Origin: Actinomycetes bacterium
Lineage (GTDB): Bacteria; Actinomycetota; Actinomycetes; Propionibacteriales; Nocardioidaceae
Direction: 5' to 3'
Length of the DNA stretch: 64,000 nucleotides
Assembly (NCBI GenBank): GCA_023396115.1
Contig: JAEWXC010000073.1
Coordinates: 1 to 64,000, forward strand
A program made the position numbers and the translations under genes. Below are positions 32,832 to 41,803 of the stretch, one piece after another. The notes below the pieces were generated by a model. It had not been told where the DNA came from. It searched no databases and saw nothing but the letters and a program-made list of their open reading frames with translations. Positions within the stretch are counted from its first letter, which is position 1. Each line of letters opens with the position of its first letter.

Positions 32832-35800
32832 TGGCTGACCACAACGAGGTCGTGTTCGAGACCGAGATCTGCCACCACCTCGCAGCCAACGGCTGGCTCT
32901 ACTCGGCGAATGACGTTGGCTACGACCGCGAGCGGGCGCTGTTCCCTGAGGACTTGTTCGCGTGGCTTGAGGAGACACAGAAGCCCGCCTACGAGAAGGC
33001 GCTCAAGGCGGCGGGCACCCAGGCGAAGTTCCTGGACGTGCTGACCACGGCGCTGGACAAGCCACTGGAGCACGGGGGCGGCACGCTGAACATCCTGCGC
33101 AACGGGGTGCAGTACATCGGCGGTGGCCGGTTGAAGATGGCGCAGTTCCGCCCCGAGACGACCCTCAACGAGACGACGAACGCCCACTACGCCGCGATGC
33201 GGGTACGGGTGATGCGCCAGGTGCACTACTCCACCGCGGACCAGCGCAGCATCGACCTGGTGTTCTTCGTCAACGGGCTCCCGGTGGGGACGGTGGAGTT
33301 GAAGACCGACTTCACCCAGTCGTTGGACGAGGCGATCCAGCAGTACCGCAAGGACCGCCACCCGGTCACCAACGGACGCCCTGAGCCGTTGTTGTCCTTC
33401 GGCCACCGGGCACTGGTGCACTTCGCGGTCTCCAATGACCTGGCTGCGATGACCACGAAGTTGGAGGGGGAGAAGACCCACTTCCTGCCCTTCAACACCG
33501 GTCACGACGCTGGGGCCGGCAATCCGCCCGGCGCGGACGGCAAGTCTGCGACGGCGTACCTGTGGGAGCGAGTCTGGGAGAAGGGCGCTTGGCTCACCAT
33601 CATCGGTCGGCTGATGCTGGTGGAGACCAAGGAGGAGTGGGACGTCGCCACCGGCACCTCCGTGCGGCGCACGTCCATGCTGTTCCCGCGCTTCCACCAG
33701 TGGGAGGCGGTCACCAACATCGTGTCCGCCGTCCGGGAGGAGGGAGTGGGGCAGCGGTACCTGATCGAGCATTCAGCCGGTTCGGGGAAGACGAACACGA
33801 TCGCCTGGACCGCGCACCGGCTGGCCCGGCTGCACGTGGACAACAAGAAGGTCTTCGACTCCGTCATCGTGGTCGTGGACCGCACCGTGCTCGACGGGCA
33901 GCTCCAGGATGCGGTCCGGCAGCTCGACGGCAACAAGATCGTGGCCACCATCAGCCCCGAGGACGTCCGGAAGGCGGGGGCGAAGTCGAAGTCCAACCTG
34001 CTGGCTACCGCGTTGAAGAACGGTGAGTTGATCATCGCGGTGACCGTGCAGACCTTCCCGCACGCGCTGGAGGAGATCCGGGCCGACGCCGGGCTGCAGG
34101 GCAAGAAGTTCGCCGTCATCGCAGACGAGGCGCATTCCTCCCAGTCCGGGCAGATCTCCTCCAAGCTCAAGCAGGTCCTGACCGCGGAGGAGATCCAGGA
34201 GATCGAGGACGGCGGCGAGATCGACGTTGAGACGATCTTGGCCTCGGAGATGCGTGAGCGGGCTGAGTCGCCCAACATCTCCTACCTGGCGTTCACCGCC
34301 ACCCCGAAGAACAAGACCCTCGAACTGTTCGGCCGCAAGGGCCCCGACGGCAAGCCGCGGGAGTTTCACCTGTACTCGATGAAGCAGGCCATCGAGGAGG
34401 GCTACATCCTCGACGTCCTCAAGGGCTACCAGACGTACGAGACCGCCTTGAAGATCGCCGGCAAAGCCAATGGCGAGGGCGAGGTCGAAGAGGGCGCCGC
34501 CCGCAAGGGCCTGATGCGGTGGGTGCGGCTACACCCAACCAACATCAGCCAGAAGGTGCAGAACATCGTCGAGCACTTCCACGCCAACGTCGCCCACCTG
34601 CTTGAGGCCAAGGCCAAGGCGATGGTCGTGACCGACTCCCGCAAGGCCGCGGTGAAGTACAAGAAGGCCATCGACGCCTACATCGCCAAGCGCGCCGCCG
34701 AGGACGCCTCCTACAACTACCGAACCCTGGTCGCGTTCTCCGGGGGAGTGCGGATGGACGAGGACGAAGTCTGGGGCGAGGACTGGGGGCCGGCGCCGAG
34801 CAAGGACGACGAGTTCACCGAGGCCAACATGAACCCCGGCGCAGGCGCCGACCTCGCGGCGGCGTTCAAGGGCGAGACCTACAAAGTCATGCTGGTCGCC
34901 AACAAGTTCCAGACCGGCTTTGACCAGCCACTGCTCTCGGCGATGTACGTCGACAAGAAGCTGTCCGGGGTCACCGCGGTGCAGACGCTCTCGCGGCTCA
35001 ACCGCACCCACCGCACCGCCAGCGGGGAGCAGAAGCGCAAGACGTTCGTCATCGACTTCGTTAACAAGCCCGAGGACATCAAGGCTGCGTTCGAGCCGTA
35101 CTTCAAGAACGCCACCCTGGAGACCGAGACCGACCCCTATGTCGTCATCCACCTGGTCACCAAGCTCGCTCAGGCCGGCATCTACACCGAGGACGACGTC
35201 CGCAAGGTCGCCGAACTGTGGGTCACCCGCAAGGGCAACAACGCCCTCTCCGCGGCGATCAGCCCCGCCCAGCACGACTTCGCACGCCGCTACGCCCGGG
35301 CTCTGGAGGACGACGACAAGGTCACCCTCAACACCCTCGACCTGTTCCGCAAGGACGTCTCCACCTACGTGCGGCTCTACGACTTCATGAGCCAGATCGT
35401 CGACTACGGCGACCCCTACCTAGAGATGCTCTCCATCTACCTGCGGCTACTTGAGCGGGTGATCGGTGAGTCCACCGTTTTCGCAGAGGTCGACCTCTCC
35501 GACGTGGTCCTGGTCGGGGTTAAGCACACCAAGAGCACCCAGGTCGACATCTCCTTGACCGGCGACGGACAACTCAAGGGCATCAGCGCGGCAGGCACCG
35601 GGGCGAGGCAGGAACCGAAGTACGTCGCCCTGCAGGTCGTCATCGACAAGATGAATGACCTCTTCGGAGCCGAGTCCTTCGCCGAGTCTCAGGTCCGGGA
35701 GTTCGTCAACGGACTCGTACAGCGACTGCTCGCCTATCCGGACCTCGTCAAGCAGACCCGAGTGAACTCGAAGAAGCAGTTCTTGGAGTCTCAGGACTTT

Positions 35801-35956
35801 CAGGCCGCGGTGACCGAGGCGGTCATCGACAACCAGGGCGCCCACAACACCATGGCTGACTACTTCTTCAGCGACGGTCCGGGGATCAATGGAGTCGTCC
35901 TTGCCCTGGCGGACGCATTCTATGAGGCCGCCATCGACGAGCCAGCGAACACCTGA
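32831..35956 (+). CDS. hsdR: Type I restriction endonuclease subunit
   Basis: Motor and nuclease subunit, 1,041 residues. The nuclease motif lies in IDLVFFVNGLPVGTVELKTDF (Asp...Glu-Leu-Lys); the helicase part has Walker A HSAGSGKTNTIAW near residue 316, DEAH in VIADEAHSSQ, FTATPKNKT and QTLSRLNRTHRT. A long C-terminal helical region should bind the methyltransferase. All key residues are present, so the system looks functional. ATG 32831 overlaps the hsdS stop; GTG 32828 is one codon longer. Confidence 0.94.
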   Translation: MADHNEVVFETEICHHLAANGWLYSANDVGYDRERALFPEDLFAWLEETQKPAYEKALKAAGTQAKFLDVLTTALDKPLEHGGGTLNILRNGVQYIGGGRLKMAQFRPETTLNETTNAHYAAMRVRVMRQVHYSTADQRSIDLVFFVNGLPVGTVELKTDFTQSLDEAIQQYRKDRHPVTNGRPEPLLSFGHRALVHFAVSNDLAAMTTKLEGEKTHFLPFNTGHDAGAGNPPGADGKSATAYLWERVWEKGAWLTIIGRLMLVETKEEWDVATGTSVRRTSMLFPRFHQWEAVTNIVSAVREEGVGQRYLIEHSAGSGKTNTIAWTAHRLARLHVDNKKVFDSVIVVVDRTVLDGQLQDAVRQLDGNKIVATISPEDVRKAGAKSKSNLLATALKNGELIIAVTVQTFPHALEEIRADAGLQGKKFAVIADEAHSSQSGQISSKLKQVLTAEEIQEIEDGGEIDVETILASEMRERAESPNISYLAFTATPKNKTLELFGRKGPDGKPREFHLYSMKQAIEEGYILDVLKGYQTYETALKIAGKANGEGEVEEGAARKGLMRWVRLHPTNISQKVQNIVEHFHANVAHLLEAKAKAMVVTDSRKAAVKYKKAIDAYIAKRAAEDASYNYRTLVAFSGGVRMDEDEVWGEDWGPAPSKDDEFTEANMNPGAGADLAAAFKGETYKVMLVANKFQTGFDQPLLSAMYVDKKLSGVTAVQTLSRLNRTHRTASGEQKRKTFVIDFVNKPEDIKAAFEPYFKNATLETETDPYVVIHLVTKLAQAGIYTEDDVRKVAELWVTRKGNNALSAAISPAQHDFARRYARALEDDDKVTLNTLDLFRKDVSTYVRLYDFMSQIVDYGDPYLEMLSIYLRLLERVIGESTVFAEVDLSDVVLVGVKHTKSTQVDISLTGDGQLKGISAAGTGARQEPKYVALQVVIDKMNDLFGAESFAESQVREFVNGLVQRLLAYPDLVKQTRVNSKKQFLESQDFQAAVTEAVIDNQGAHNTMADYFFSDGPGINGVVLALADAFYEAAIDEPANT

Positions 35957-36003
35957 ATCGATCTCAAGCCACATTCACCTCTGAGTGCTTCGATCGTCAA
36001 CGG

Positions 36004-37473
36004 TCAAGCCTTGTGCCAAGGGACGTGGACGGAGTCGCCGGACCCGCGGTACTCCGAAGTCTTGCCGAGGAAGCGTTCGTCGTAGCCGAGCCACCAGAGC
36101 ATGGCGAGGTTGAACATCGTGGTCGCGGCGAAGCCAGTTTCGGCCCACTCCTCGGTCGTCCACTTGTTGATGTGCTTCATTTTCGGGTGAGCGACCTTGT
36201 TCCGCAGGCGCACAACGCAGTCGAGCGCGTCCGGTGAAGGGGTCTGCATGTCAGTGATGTCAGCCTGTACCTTGCCAAGTTTCGTGAGGTGCTTGGGAAC
36301 GCTCGTGTCGGCTCTGACGATAGCGAGGACGTTTCGCAGCTGCCCGATGGTGCCTAGGGCCTTGGAGTTCCACTGCGCATCAGTGAGATGGTTGGGATCA
36401 CCCGCCGACAGTTCCTCGACGAGGTGCGCGTAGGAGATCAGCTGGAGCGCGGAGACCGGCAGCAGGACCTTCATGTTCACCGTCGCGTCGTATTCCGCCG
36501 AGTAGTGGTAGCCCAGCGCGTTCCTGAAGACCTGCCATCGCAACGTGTTCGAGCTGGTGGCGTAGCCGGCTCGGAACAGCTCCGCCATCTGAGCTGCTGT
36601 GTGGGCAGGATCGAGAAAAGGGGGCCCGCCGAGGGGCCTGTCGATCGCCCTGTTGCAGTGCCACCTGGTCCAGACTGCCTGCCCGTCCCGGTAGCCCACC
36701 GGCAGCACCGTCCCGGTCACCCGTCCGAGCGCGAATCCGGCGAGGGACTCGATGACTCTTAGCACGGCCAGCGCTTCTGCAGCGGCGAACTGCGCGCCGT
36801 CATTCCGACGTATCCGGCCGATGTGGGTGACGGTCGAGTCCCCGGTCGCGCGTTGGTGCTTGCACAGCGTGTCAGGAGTGATGTCACCACGAGGTTCGAT
36901 GCGTAGCTGCCAGACTCCCAGTTTCAGGTCGATGCGACCGCGCCGTTCGTGGCCGCCGTAGCAAGTGTTGAGTCCGTCGTCTCCGTGCCACCCATTGAGT
37001 AGGAAGAAGGTGATGTAGTCGAGGTCGTTCGGGTCGCCGACGTCGATTGGCGCAAGATGAGGGGCGGTCATCCCTGAGGACAAGCCCTCGCCGGTGGGCT
37101 TCTTGGGCTTCTTAACGGTCTTCGCAGGCTTCGGTACCTTCTTCGTGGGGATCGACAGTTGGTCGTGGGCCACCCACCTAGCAGGCTCGCGCGTGCCGAG
37201 GGGATCCTCGAGGCCGTCTTCGAAGCTGACCTCACGAACACCGCGCGCGACCAAGTTGGGCCGAGGCGCCAGATCGACGGTGATGATCCCGCGGTAACGG
37301 TTGCCCCCGTGGTCGAAGTTCCCTCGGTAGACCGGGATGCTGTCGGATCCCAGCGGTGGAAGCGAGTAGAAGTGCTCCAAGGCTTTCGGGAACGGGTGCT
37401 TGATCTCGAAGGTGCGCCCGTCTGCCATGGGGATGGTCTTGCAGACGCCGCAGTTCGGGTCAGTGACAGACAT
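36004..37473 (-). CDS. Unknown protein with C-terminal HEPN-like motif
   Basis: A 489-residue protein that I do not recognise. N-terminal DPNCGVCKT has a Cys pair; a Lys/Pro linker (KKVPKPAKTVKKPKKP) near residue 112 separates an N-terminal domain from a larger helical part. Near the end, residues 424-429 are RNKVAH within VVRLRNKVAHPK, the R-x4-H active-site pattern of HEPN ribonucleases such as ApeA. ATG 37473 is chosen since CACCAT at 37480-37485 fits a leaderless start; GTG 37494 is also open. It converges on hsdR, so a second defence gene is a reasonable guess. Confidence 0.7.
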   Translation of the reverse strand: MSVTDPNCGVCKTIPMADGRTFEIKHPFPKALEHFYSLPPLGSDSIPVYRGNFDHGGNRYRGIITVDLAPRPNLVARGVREVSFEDGLEDPLGTREPARWVAHDQLSIPTKKVPKPAKTVKKPKKPTGEGLSSGMTAPHLAPIDVGDPNDLDYITFFLLNGWHGDDGLNTCYGGHERRGRIDLKLGVWQLRIEPRGDITPDTLCKHQRATGDSTVTHIGRIRRNDGAQFAAAEALAVLRVIESLAGFALGRVTGTVLPVGYRDGQAVWTRWHCNRAIDRPLGGPPFLDPAHTAAQMAELFRAGYATSSNTLRWQVFRNALGYHYSAEYDATVNMKVLLPVSALQLISYAHLVEELSAGDPNHLTDAQWNSKALGTIGQLRNVLAIVRADTSVPKHLTKLGKVQADITDMQTPSPDALDCVVRLRNKVAHPKMKHINKWTTEEWAETGFAATTMFNLAMLWWLGYDERFLGKTSEYRGSGDSVHVPWHKA

Positions 37474-37479
37474 GCGCCT

Positions 37480-37485
37480 ATGGTG
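37480..37485 (-). promoter_or_regulatory. -10 box of the HEPN-motif gene
   Basis: On the minus strand CACCAT ends six bases before ATG 37473, as in other leaderless genes of this window. Confidence 0.4.
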
Positions 37486-37494
37486 CATGACCAC

Positions 37495-37804
37495 GGAATG
37501 TGGGCATGTGCAAAGTCGCGATCTGCCGTGTGCAACCAGATTCCCCGGCGGTGCGCTGATACAGGCATCTCCGCTTGAAGCCTCATTTCGGTCAAGCCCT
37601 CACCCTCTGCACTGGCCCCGACCTGCTGTTCCCCAGCAGGTCGGGGCCAGTCGTCGTGCCAGCCCCTGTGCGGGTGGACGCCGCAGTTCCGGGCTGTGGT
37701 GAACACCGCACCCGCCGGAACCAGGCCCGCGCTTTCGTTGGGGTTGGCCGGGGTGTGGGCGGGGGAGGATGACAACGCCCGTGCCCCGACCCCCGGAGAA
37801 ACCT
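37495..37804. other. Right edge of the accessory region, no gene
   Basis: About 310 bases without a supported gene between divergently oriented genes. It contains the hairpin at 37611-37651. No copy of the tmRNA end longer than about 10 bases is found, so the right border of the island is not marked by an attachment repeat. Confidence 0.5.
37611..37651. terminator. Orphan terminator-like hairpin
   Basis: A perfect 17-bp stem (37611-37627 with 37635-37651) and a 7-base loop. It follows no gene on either strand, since the flanking genes point away from it, so it may be the remnant of a gene lost at this junction. Confidence 0.65.
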
Positions 37805-40264
37805 GTGACCCACGTTCCTTCCCTCGCGCGTCCCCGCGTGCCGGTGCTGTCCGCACTGCTCGCGGTGGCGGCGCTGCTGCTCACCCTCCTGGTCGCCGCA
37901 CCGGCGCAGGCCGCGACCGGCACCGTCAGCGGTATCGCGCAGCTGCCCTCCGGCGAGCAGGCCCCGGCCGGCCAGCACCTCACCGTGAGCCTGCAGGCGC
38001 TGACCCCGGACGAGACCACCTACACGGCCCAGGCCAACCCGACGTCGGGTGCCTGGAGCATCGGCAACGTCCCCGAGGGCGACTACATGCTGTGGGCGTA
38101 CTACTCCGAGTGGGGGGCGTACAGCAACATCTACTGGCCCGGGACGACGAAGTCCTCCGAGATGGGCACGTTCCACGTCTCCGGTGGGGCGCAGAGCGTG
38201 GCCGAGCCGCTCGTGCTGCAGCACAACGGGACCGTGGTCGGGCGCGTGGTCGACGAGACCGGGGCCCCGGTCCCCGACGCGTCGGTCTCCCTGTTCAACG
38301 GCGTCGACTCGACGTACACCACCACCGGCGCCGACGGCCGCTACGCGTTCCCCCGGCCGGTTGCCCCCGGGCCCGGCGTCTCGCCGTTCCAGCCGTACCA
38401 GGCCAGGCTCATGGCCTCCTTCGATTCCCAGAACCCCGCCGACGGGCCGGTTCTGCGGGGTTCGGACAGCATCGAGACCCACGTCGACTTCGGCAACCCG
38501 ACCGTCGTCGACCTCACCATGGAGCACCAGCCGGTGGTCCGGTTCACCGTCAAGGACGCCCAGGGCAACCCGATCCCGAACCCCCAGGTCCGGGTCAAGC
38601 GCCCGGTGAGCGCGGCGTGGGGCGGCGGCCTGGGCAACCCGCAGTACGGGGACGCCGACGCCATCCAGTCCAATGCCTCCGGGCAGGTCGGGATCATGTA
38701 CGAGGGTCCCTGGACCGTCGAGTTCCTGCCGCCGGCCGGCAGCGACCTGGTCCCCGAGTACTGGGGCGGCGAGGGCGTGAACGTGTTCAGCCGCGCCGAC
38801 GCCACCGTGGTCTCCAACGCCGCCGGTGAGTCACCGGCGATCCGCGACTACACCGTCCAGCTGGGCACCAGCCGCGGGTTCACCCCGGGCACCCCGACCG
38901 TGTCCGGCACCGTCAAGATGGGCCACACGCTCGTGGCCGACCCCGGCACCTGGCCGGCCGGGACCGAGCTGAGCTACCAGTGGTACAACGTGCTCGACGC
39001 CCCGATCCCCGGCGCCACCGAGCCCGAGTACACCATCGACGCCTCGACCCCGATCGCCTCCGAGTTCAACTGGGACCCGGACCGGTTCACCGTCCGGGTC
39101 ACCGGTCGACGCGCCGGCCAGCCCGCCGTCGACGCGGAGAGCGCTCCGGTCAGCGGCACCCTGGTCAAGGACGACCCGAAACCGGTGGAGTACACCCGTC
39201 CCACCGTCGACGGGACCGCCAAGGTCGGCAGCACCCTGACCGCCCAGCCGGGTCAGTGGGGGCCGCAGGGAGTCACCCTGGCCTACCAGTGGAACGTCGC
39301 CGGTGCCCCCGTCTCCGGTGCCACCGCGAGCACCTTCGCGCCGCGCGCGACCGACGTCGACAAGCCGGTCACCGTGACCGTCACCGGCTCCGCCCCGGGG
39401 CGGGTCAGCGTCAGCCGCACCTCTGCTGCCACCGGCAACGTCACCCGCGGCGCCTTGGTGGCGGGGACGCCGACGATCAGCGGCACCGCCCAGGTCGGGG
39501 AGACCCTGACCGCGCAGTCCGGCACCTGGGGTCCCGAGGGCGTCGAACTGGGCTACCAGTGGTTCGGTGCCGGACTCCCCATCGAGGGGGAGACCGGCGA
39601 GACCCTGACCCTCACCGAGGCCCACCTGGGGTACGACATCAGCGTGCAGGTCACCGGCACCCTGGGCGGTTACACCGACGAGTCCCGGACCTCGGCCCGC
39701 ACGCAGCACGTGGTCGCGGCACCCGTGGAGGTCGTGGCGGGTGCGGTCCGGGTGAGCGGCACGCCGCAGACCGGTCGGACCCTCACCGCCTGGGCCGAGA
39801 ACTGGCAGCCCGGGGCCGGTCTGGTGATGTCCTACCAGTGGCTCGCCGACGGCCGGCCGATCACCGGAGCCACCGGGTCCAGCTGGAAGGTCACCAACGC
39901 CGTGGCGGGCAAGCGGATCAGCGTCCGTGCCACCGGCCGGTTCGACGAGACCAGCACGGCAGTCCAGTCCTCCGACGAGACCGCCCCGTCGGTCGGGCTG
40001 ATCACCCCGGCCAAGCCGAAGATCAAGGGCAAGCTGAAGGTCGGCAAGAAGCTCAAGGTCGTGGCCGGTGACTGGAAGCCGGGCAGCGTGAAGCTGCGTT
40101 ACACCTGGCTGCGCAACGGCAAGGTGATCAAGGGCGCCACCAAGGCCTCCTACAAGCTCACCAAGAAGGACCGCCGCAAGAAGATCAGCGTCCGGGTCAC
40201 CGCGACCAAGACGCACTACGCGACGGTGGTCCGGACCAGCGCGAAGACCACGAAGGTGCGCTGA
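37805..40264 (+). CDS. Large secreted protein with Ig-like repeats
   Basis: An 819-residue exported protein. A signal peptide (LLAVAALLLTLLVAAPAQA) is followed by carboxypeptidase-regulatory-like beta domains (GTVVGRVVDETGAPVPDASVSLFNG near residue 140) and then five Ig-like repeats of about 85 residues, with the pattern VSGT..VG.TLTA..G.W....L.YQW...G.PI.GAT. The last repeat is strongly Lys-rich (KLKVGKKLKVV) and may bind the cell wall. No sortase motif is present. GTG 37805 has GGAGAA; ATG 37769 would lengthen it by 12. Probably a surface or secreted binding protein. Confidence 0.82.
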   Translation: MTHVPSLARPRVPVLSALLAVAALLLTLLVAAPAQAATGTVSGIAQLPSGEQAPAGQHLTVSLQALTPDETTYTAQANPTSGAWSIGNVPEGDYMLWAYYSEWGAYSNIYWPGTTKSSEMGTFHVSGGAQSVAEPLVLQHNGTVVGRVVDETGAPVPDASVSLFNGVDSTYTTTGADGRYAFPRPVAPGPGVSPFQPYQARLMASFDSQNPADGPVLRGSDSIETHVDFGNPTVVDLTMEHQPVVRFTVKDAQGNPIPNPQVRVKRPVSAAWGGGLGNPQYGDADAIQSNASGQVGIMYEGPWTVEFLPPAGSDLVPEYWGGEGVNVFSRADATVVSNAAGESPAIRDYTVQLGTSRGFTPGTPTVSGTVKMGHTLVADPGTWPAGTELSYQWYNVLDAPIPGATEPEYTIDASTPIASEFNWDPDRFTVRVTGRRAGQPAVDAESAPVSGTLVKDDPKPVEYTRPTVDGTAKVGSTLTAQPGQWGPQGVTLAYQWNVAGAPVSGATASTFAPRATDVDKPVTVTVTGSAPGRVSVSRTSAATGNVTRGALVAGTPTISGTAQVGETLTAQSGTWGPEGVELGYQWFGAGLPIEGETGETLTLTEAHLGYDISVQVTGTLGGYTDESRTSARTQHVVAAPVEVVAGAVRVSGTPQTGRTLTAWAENWQPGAGLVMSYQWLADGRPITGATGSSWKVTNAVAGKRISVRATGRFDETSTAVQSSDETAPSVGLITPAKPKIKGKLKVGKKLKVVAGDWKPGSVKLRYTWLRNGKVIKGATKASYKLTKKDRRKKISVRVTATKTHYATVVRTSAKTTKVR

Positions 40265-40278
40265 GGCGACACCGGCGC

Positions 40279-40319
40279 CACGACCGCCCCGCTCCCGCCA
40301 CGGGAGCGGGGCGGTCGTG
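40279..40319 (+). terminator. Terminator after the Ig-repeat gene
   Basis: A perfect 19-bp stem (40279-40297 with 40301-40319), 15 bases after the stop. Confidence 0.8.
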
Positions 40320-40374
40320 CGTTCCGCTCCGGTGGTTTCGGCCTCCGGCGGTGTACCGGAGCTCGACCGCGCCC

Positions 40375-40380
40375 TAGCGT
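40375..40380 (+). promoter_or_regulatory. -10 box, leaderless HIT gene
   Basis: TAGCGT ends six bases before GTG 40387, so the message should begin on the start codon. Confidence 0.55.
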
Positions 40381-40386
40381 GGAGCC

Positions 40387-40803
40387 GTGGACTGTCTCTT
40401 CTGCGACATCGCCTCCGGGACCGCACCCGCCCACCTGGTGCTCGACGAACCCGACGTGCTGGGGTTCCTCGACACCCGGCCGCTGTTCGTCGGTCACGTG
40501 CTGGTGGTGCCCCGCGAGCACGTCGCGACCCTGCCCGACCTGCCCGCCCGGCTCCGCGACCCGCTGCTCGGCGCCGCGCAACGCGTGGCCCGGGCCGTGG
40601 TGGAGGTGCTCGGCGCCCAGGGCTCGTTCGTCGCGATGAACAACACCGTCAGCCAGTCCGTCCCGCACCTGCACGTCCACGTCGTCCCGCGCACCCGCGG
40701 GGACGGACTGCGCGGCTTCTTCTGGCCCCGCACCCGCTACGCCGACGGAGAGGCCGCCGAGGTCGCGGCGCGGTTGCGCGCCGGCACCGAGCCGCCCGAC
40801 TGA
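40387..40803 (+). CDS. HIT-family nucleotide-binding hydrolase
   Basis: A 138-residue histidine-triad protein: CLFCDIASG at the start (Cys pair, probable zinc), VLVVPREHV, and the triad HLHVHVV at residues 94-100. These enzymes hydrolyse nucleoside phosphoramidates or dinucleotides in the cytoplasm. The leaderless GTG start is set by the TAGCGT box and by the conserved N-terminus. It is a single-gene unit before the FabG-like gene. Confidence 0.9.
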   Translation: MDCLFCDIASGTAPAHLVLDEPDVLGFLDTRPLFVGHVLVVPREHVATLPDLPARLRDPLLGAAQRVARAVVEVLGAQGSFVAMNNTVSQSVPHLHVHVVPRTRGDGLRGFFWPRTRYADGEAAEVAARLRAGTEPPD

Positions 40804-40884
40804 CGCCGGCCCCCCGGCAGCCGGGGTCGCGGTGCCGCGAGGTCCGCGACGTGGTGCGACTGGGGGACACCCGACCCCGGCCCC

Positions 40885-40890
40885 TAGAGT
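40885..40890 (+). promoter_or_regulatory. -10 box of the FabG-like gene
   Basis: TAGAGT places transcription at about 40897, giving a 35-base leader that includes the GAGGAG ribosome site. Confidence 0.5.
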
Positions 40891-40931
40891 GATCGGCGAC
40901 CACCCCACCCGCCTGATCGAGGAGTTCTGCC

Positions 40932-41696
40932 ATGGGTCGCTACGACGGTCGCGTCGTCGTCATCACCGGTGCCGCACGAGGCATCGGCTTCGGAACCGCC
41001 CAGCGCTTCGCCGCCGAGGGGGCGTCCGTGGCCCTCGTCGACCTGGACGAGACCGCCGCCGCCGAGGCCGCCGGCCGGATCGAGGTCACCGCTGACGCGC
41101 GTGCCATCGGCATCGGGTGCGACGTCTCCGACAGCGCGTCGGTCACCGCTGCCGTCGACCGGGTCGTCGCCGAGCTCGGCGGTATCCACGTGCTGGTCAA
41201 CAACGCCGGCATCACCCGCGACAACCTGCTGTTCAAGATGACCGAGGACGACTGGGACCTGGTCATGGCCGTGCACCTGCGCGGACCGTTCCTGATGACC
41301 CGCGAGGCGCAGAAGCACTTCGTCGCCCAGAAGTACGGCAAGATCCTCAACCTCTCCTCGATCTCGGCGCTGGGCAACCGCGGCCAGACCAACTACTCGG
41401 CCGCCAAGATGGGCGTGCAGGGCTTCACCCGCAGCCTCGCCCTGGAGCTGGGCCCCTACGGCATCAACGCCAACGCCATCGCGCCCGGGTTCATCGCCAC
41501 CGAGATGACCGACGCCACCGCGGCCCGGCTCAAGATGGACGTCGAGGAGTTCCGCGCGCTCAACGCCGAGGCCAACCCCGTCAAGCGGGTCGGCTTCCCC
41601 GAGGACATCGCGGCTGCCGCCGCCTTCCTGTGCAGCGACGAGGCCTCCTACATCACCGGCCAGACCCTCTACGTCGACGGCGGCGGCAAGGTCTGA
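40932..41696 (+). CDS. FabG-like 3-oxoacyl-(acyl carrier) reductase
   Basis: Short-chain dehydrogenase of 254 residues with TGAARGIG, NNAG, Ser in LNLSSISAL, YSAAK (Tyr/Lys) and the C-terminal ITGQTLYVDGG typical of FabG. It probably reduces 3-oxoacyl-ACP or 3-oxoacyl-CoA with NAD(P)H. The bigger set of FabG-like enzymes includes several specificities, so the exact role is not certain. ATG 40932 has GAGGAG eight bases before. Confidence 0.85.
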   Translation: MGRYDGRVVVITGAARGIGFGTAQRFAAEGASVALVDLDETAAAEAAGRIEVTADARAIGIGCDVSDSASVTAAVDRVVAELGGIHVLVNNAGITRDNLLFKMTEDDWDLVMAVHLRGPFLMTREAQKHFVAQKYGKILNLSSISALGNRGQTNYSAAKMGVQGFTRSLALELGPYGINANAIAPGFIATEMTDATAARLKMDVEEFRALNAEANPVKRVGFPEDIAAAAAFLCSDEASYITGQTLYVDGGGKV

Positions 41697-41803
41697 GCCG
41701 CCCCCGCCAGTCCACCGTGCGTGGGCGCGCCTCCGCCCGGCCGGGGGAGGCCGCCCGCACACTGGTCCCCGAGTCCCCCGGCACCACCTGAATGGAGTTC
41801 CCC

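Noticed and set aside
37676..37700. CCGCAGTTCC as a distal attachment copy of the tmRNA end
   Set aside because: Only 9 of 10 bases match and a similar stretch occurs by chance at about 37449; too weak for an attachment site.
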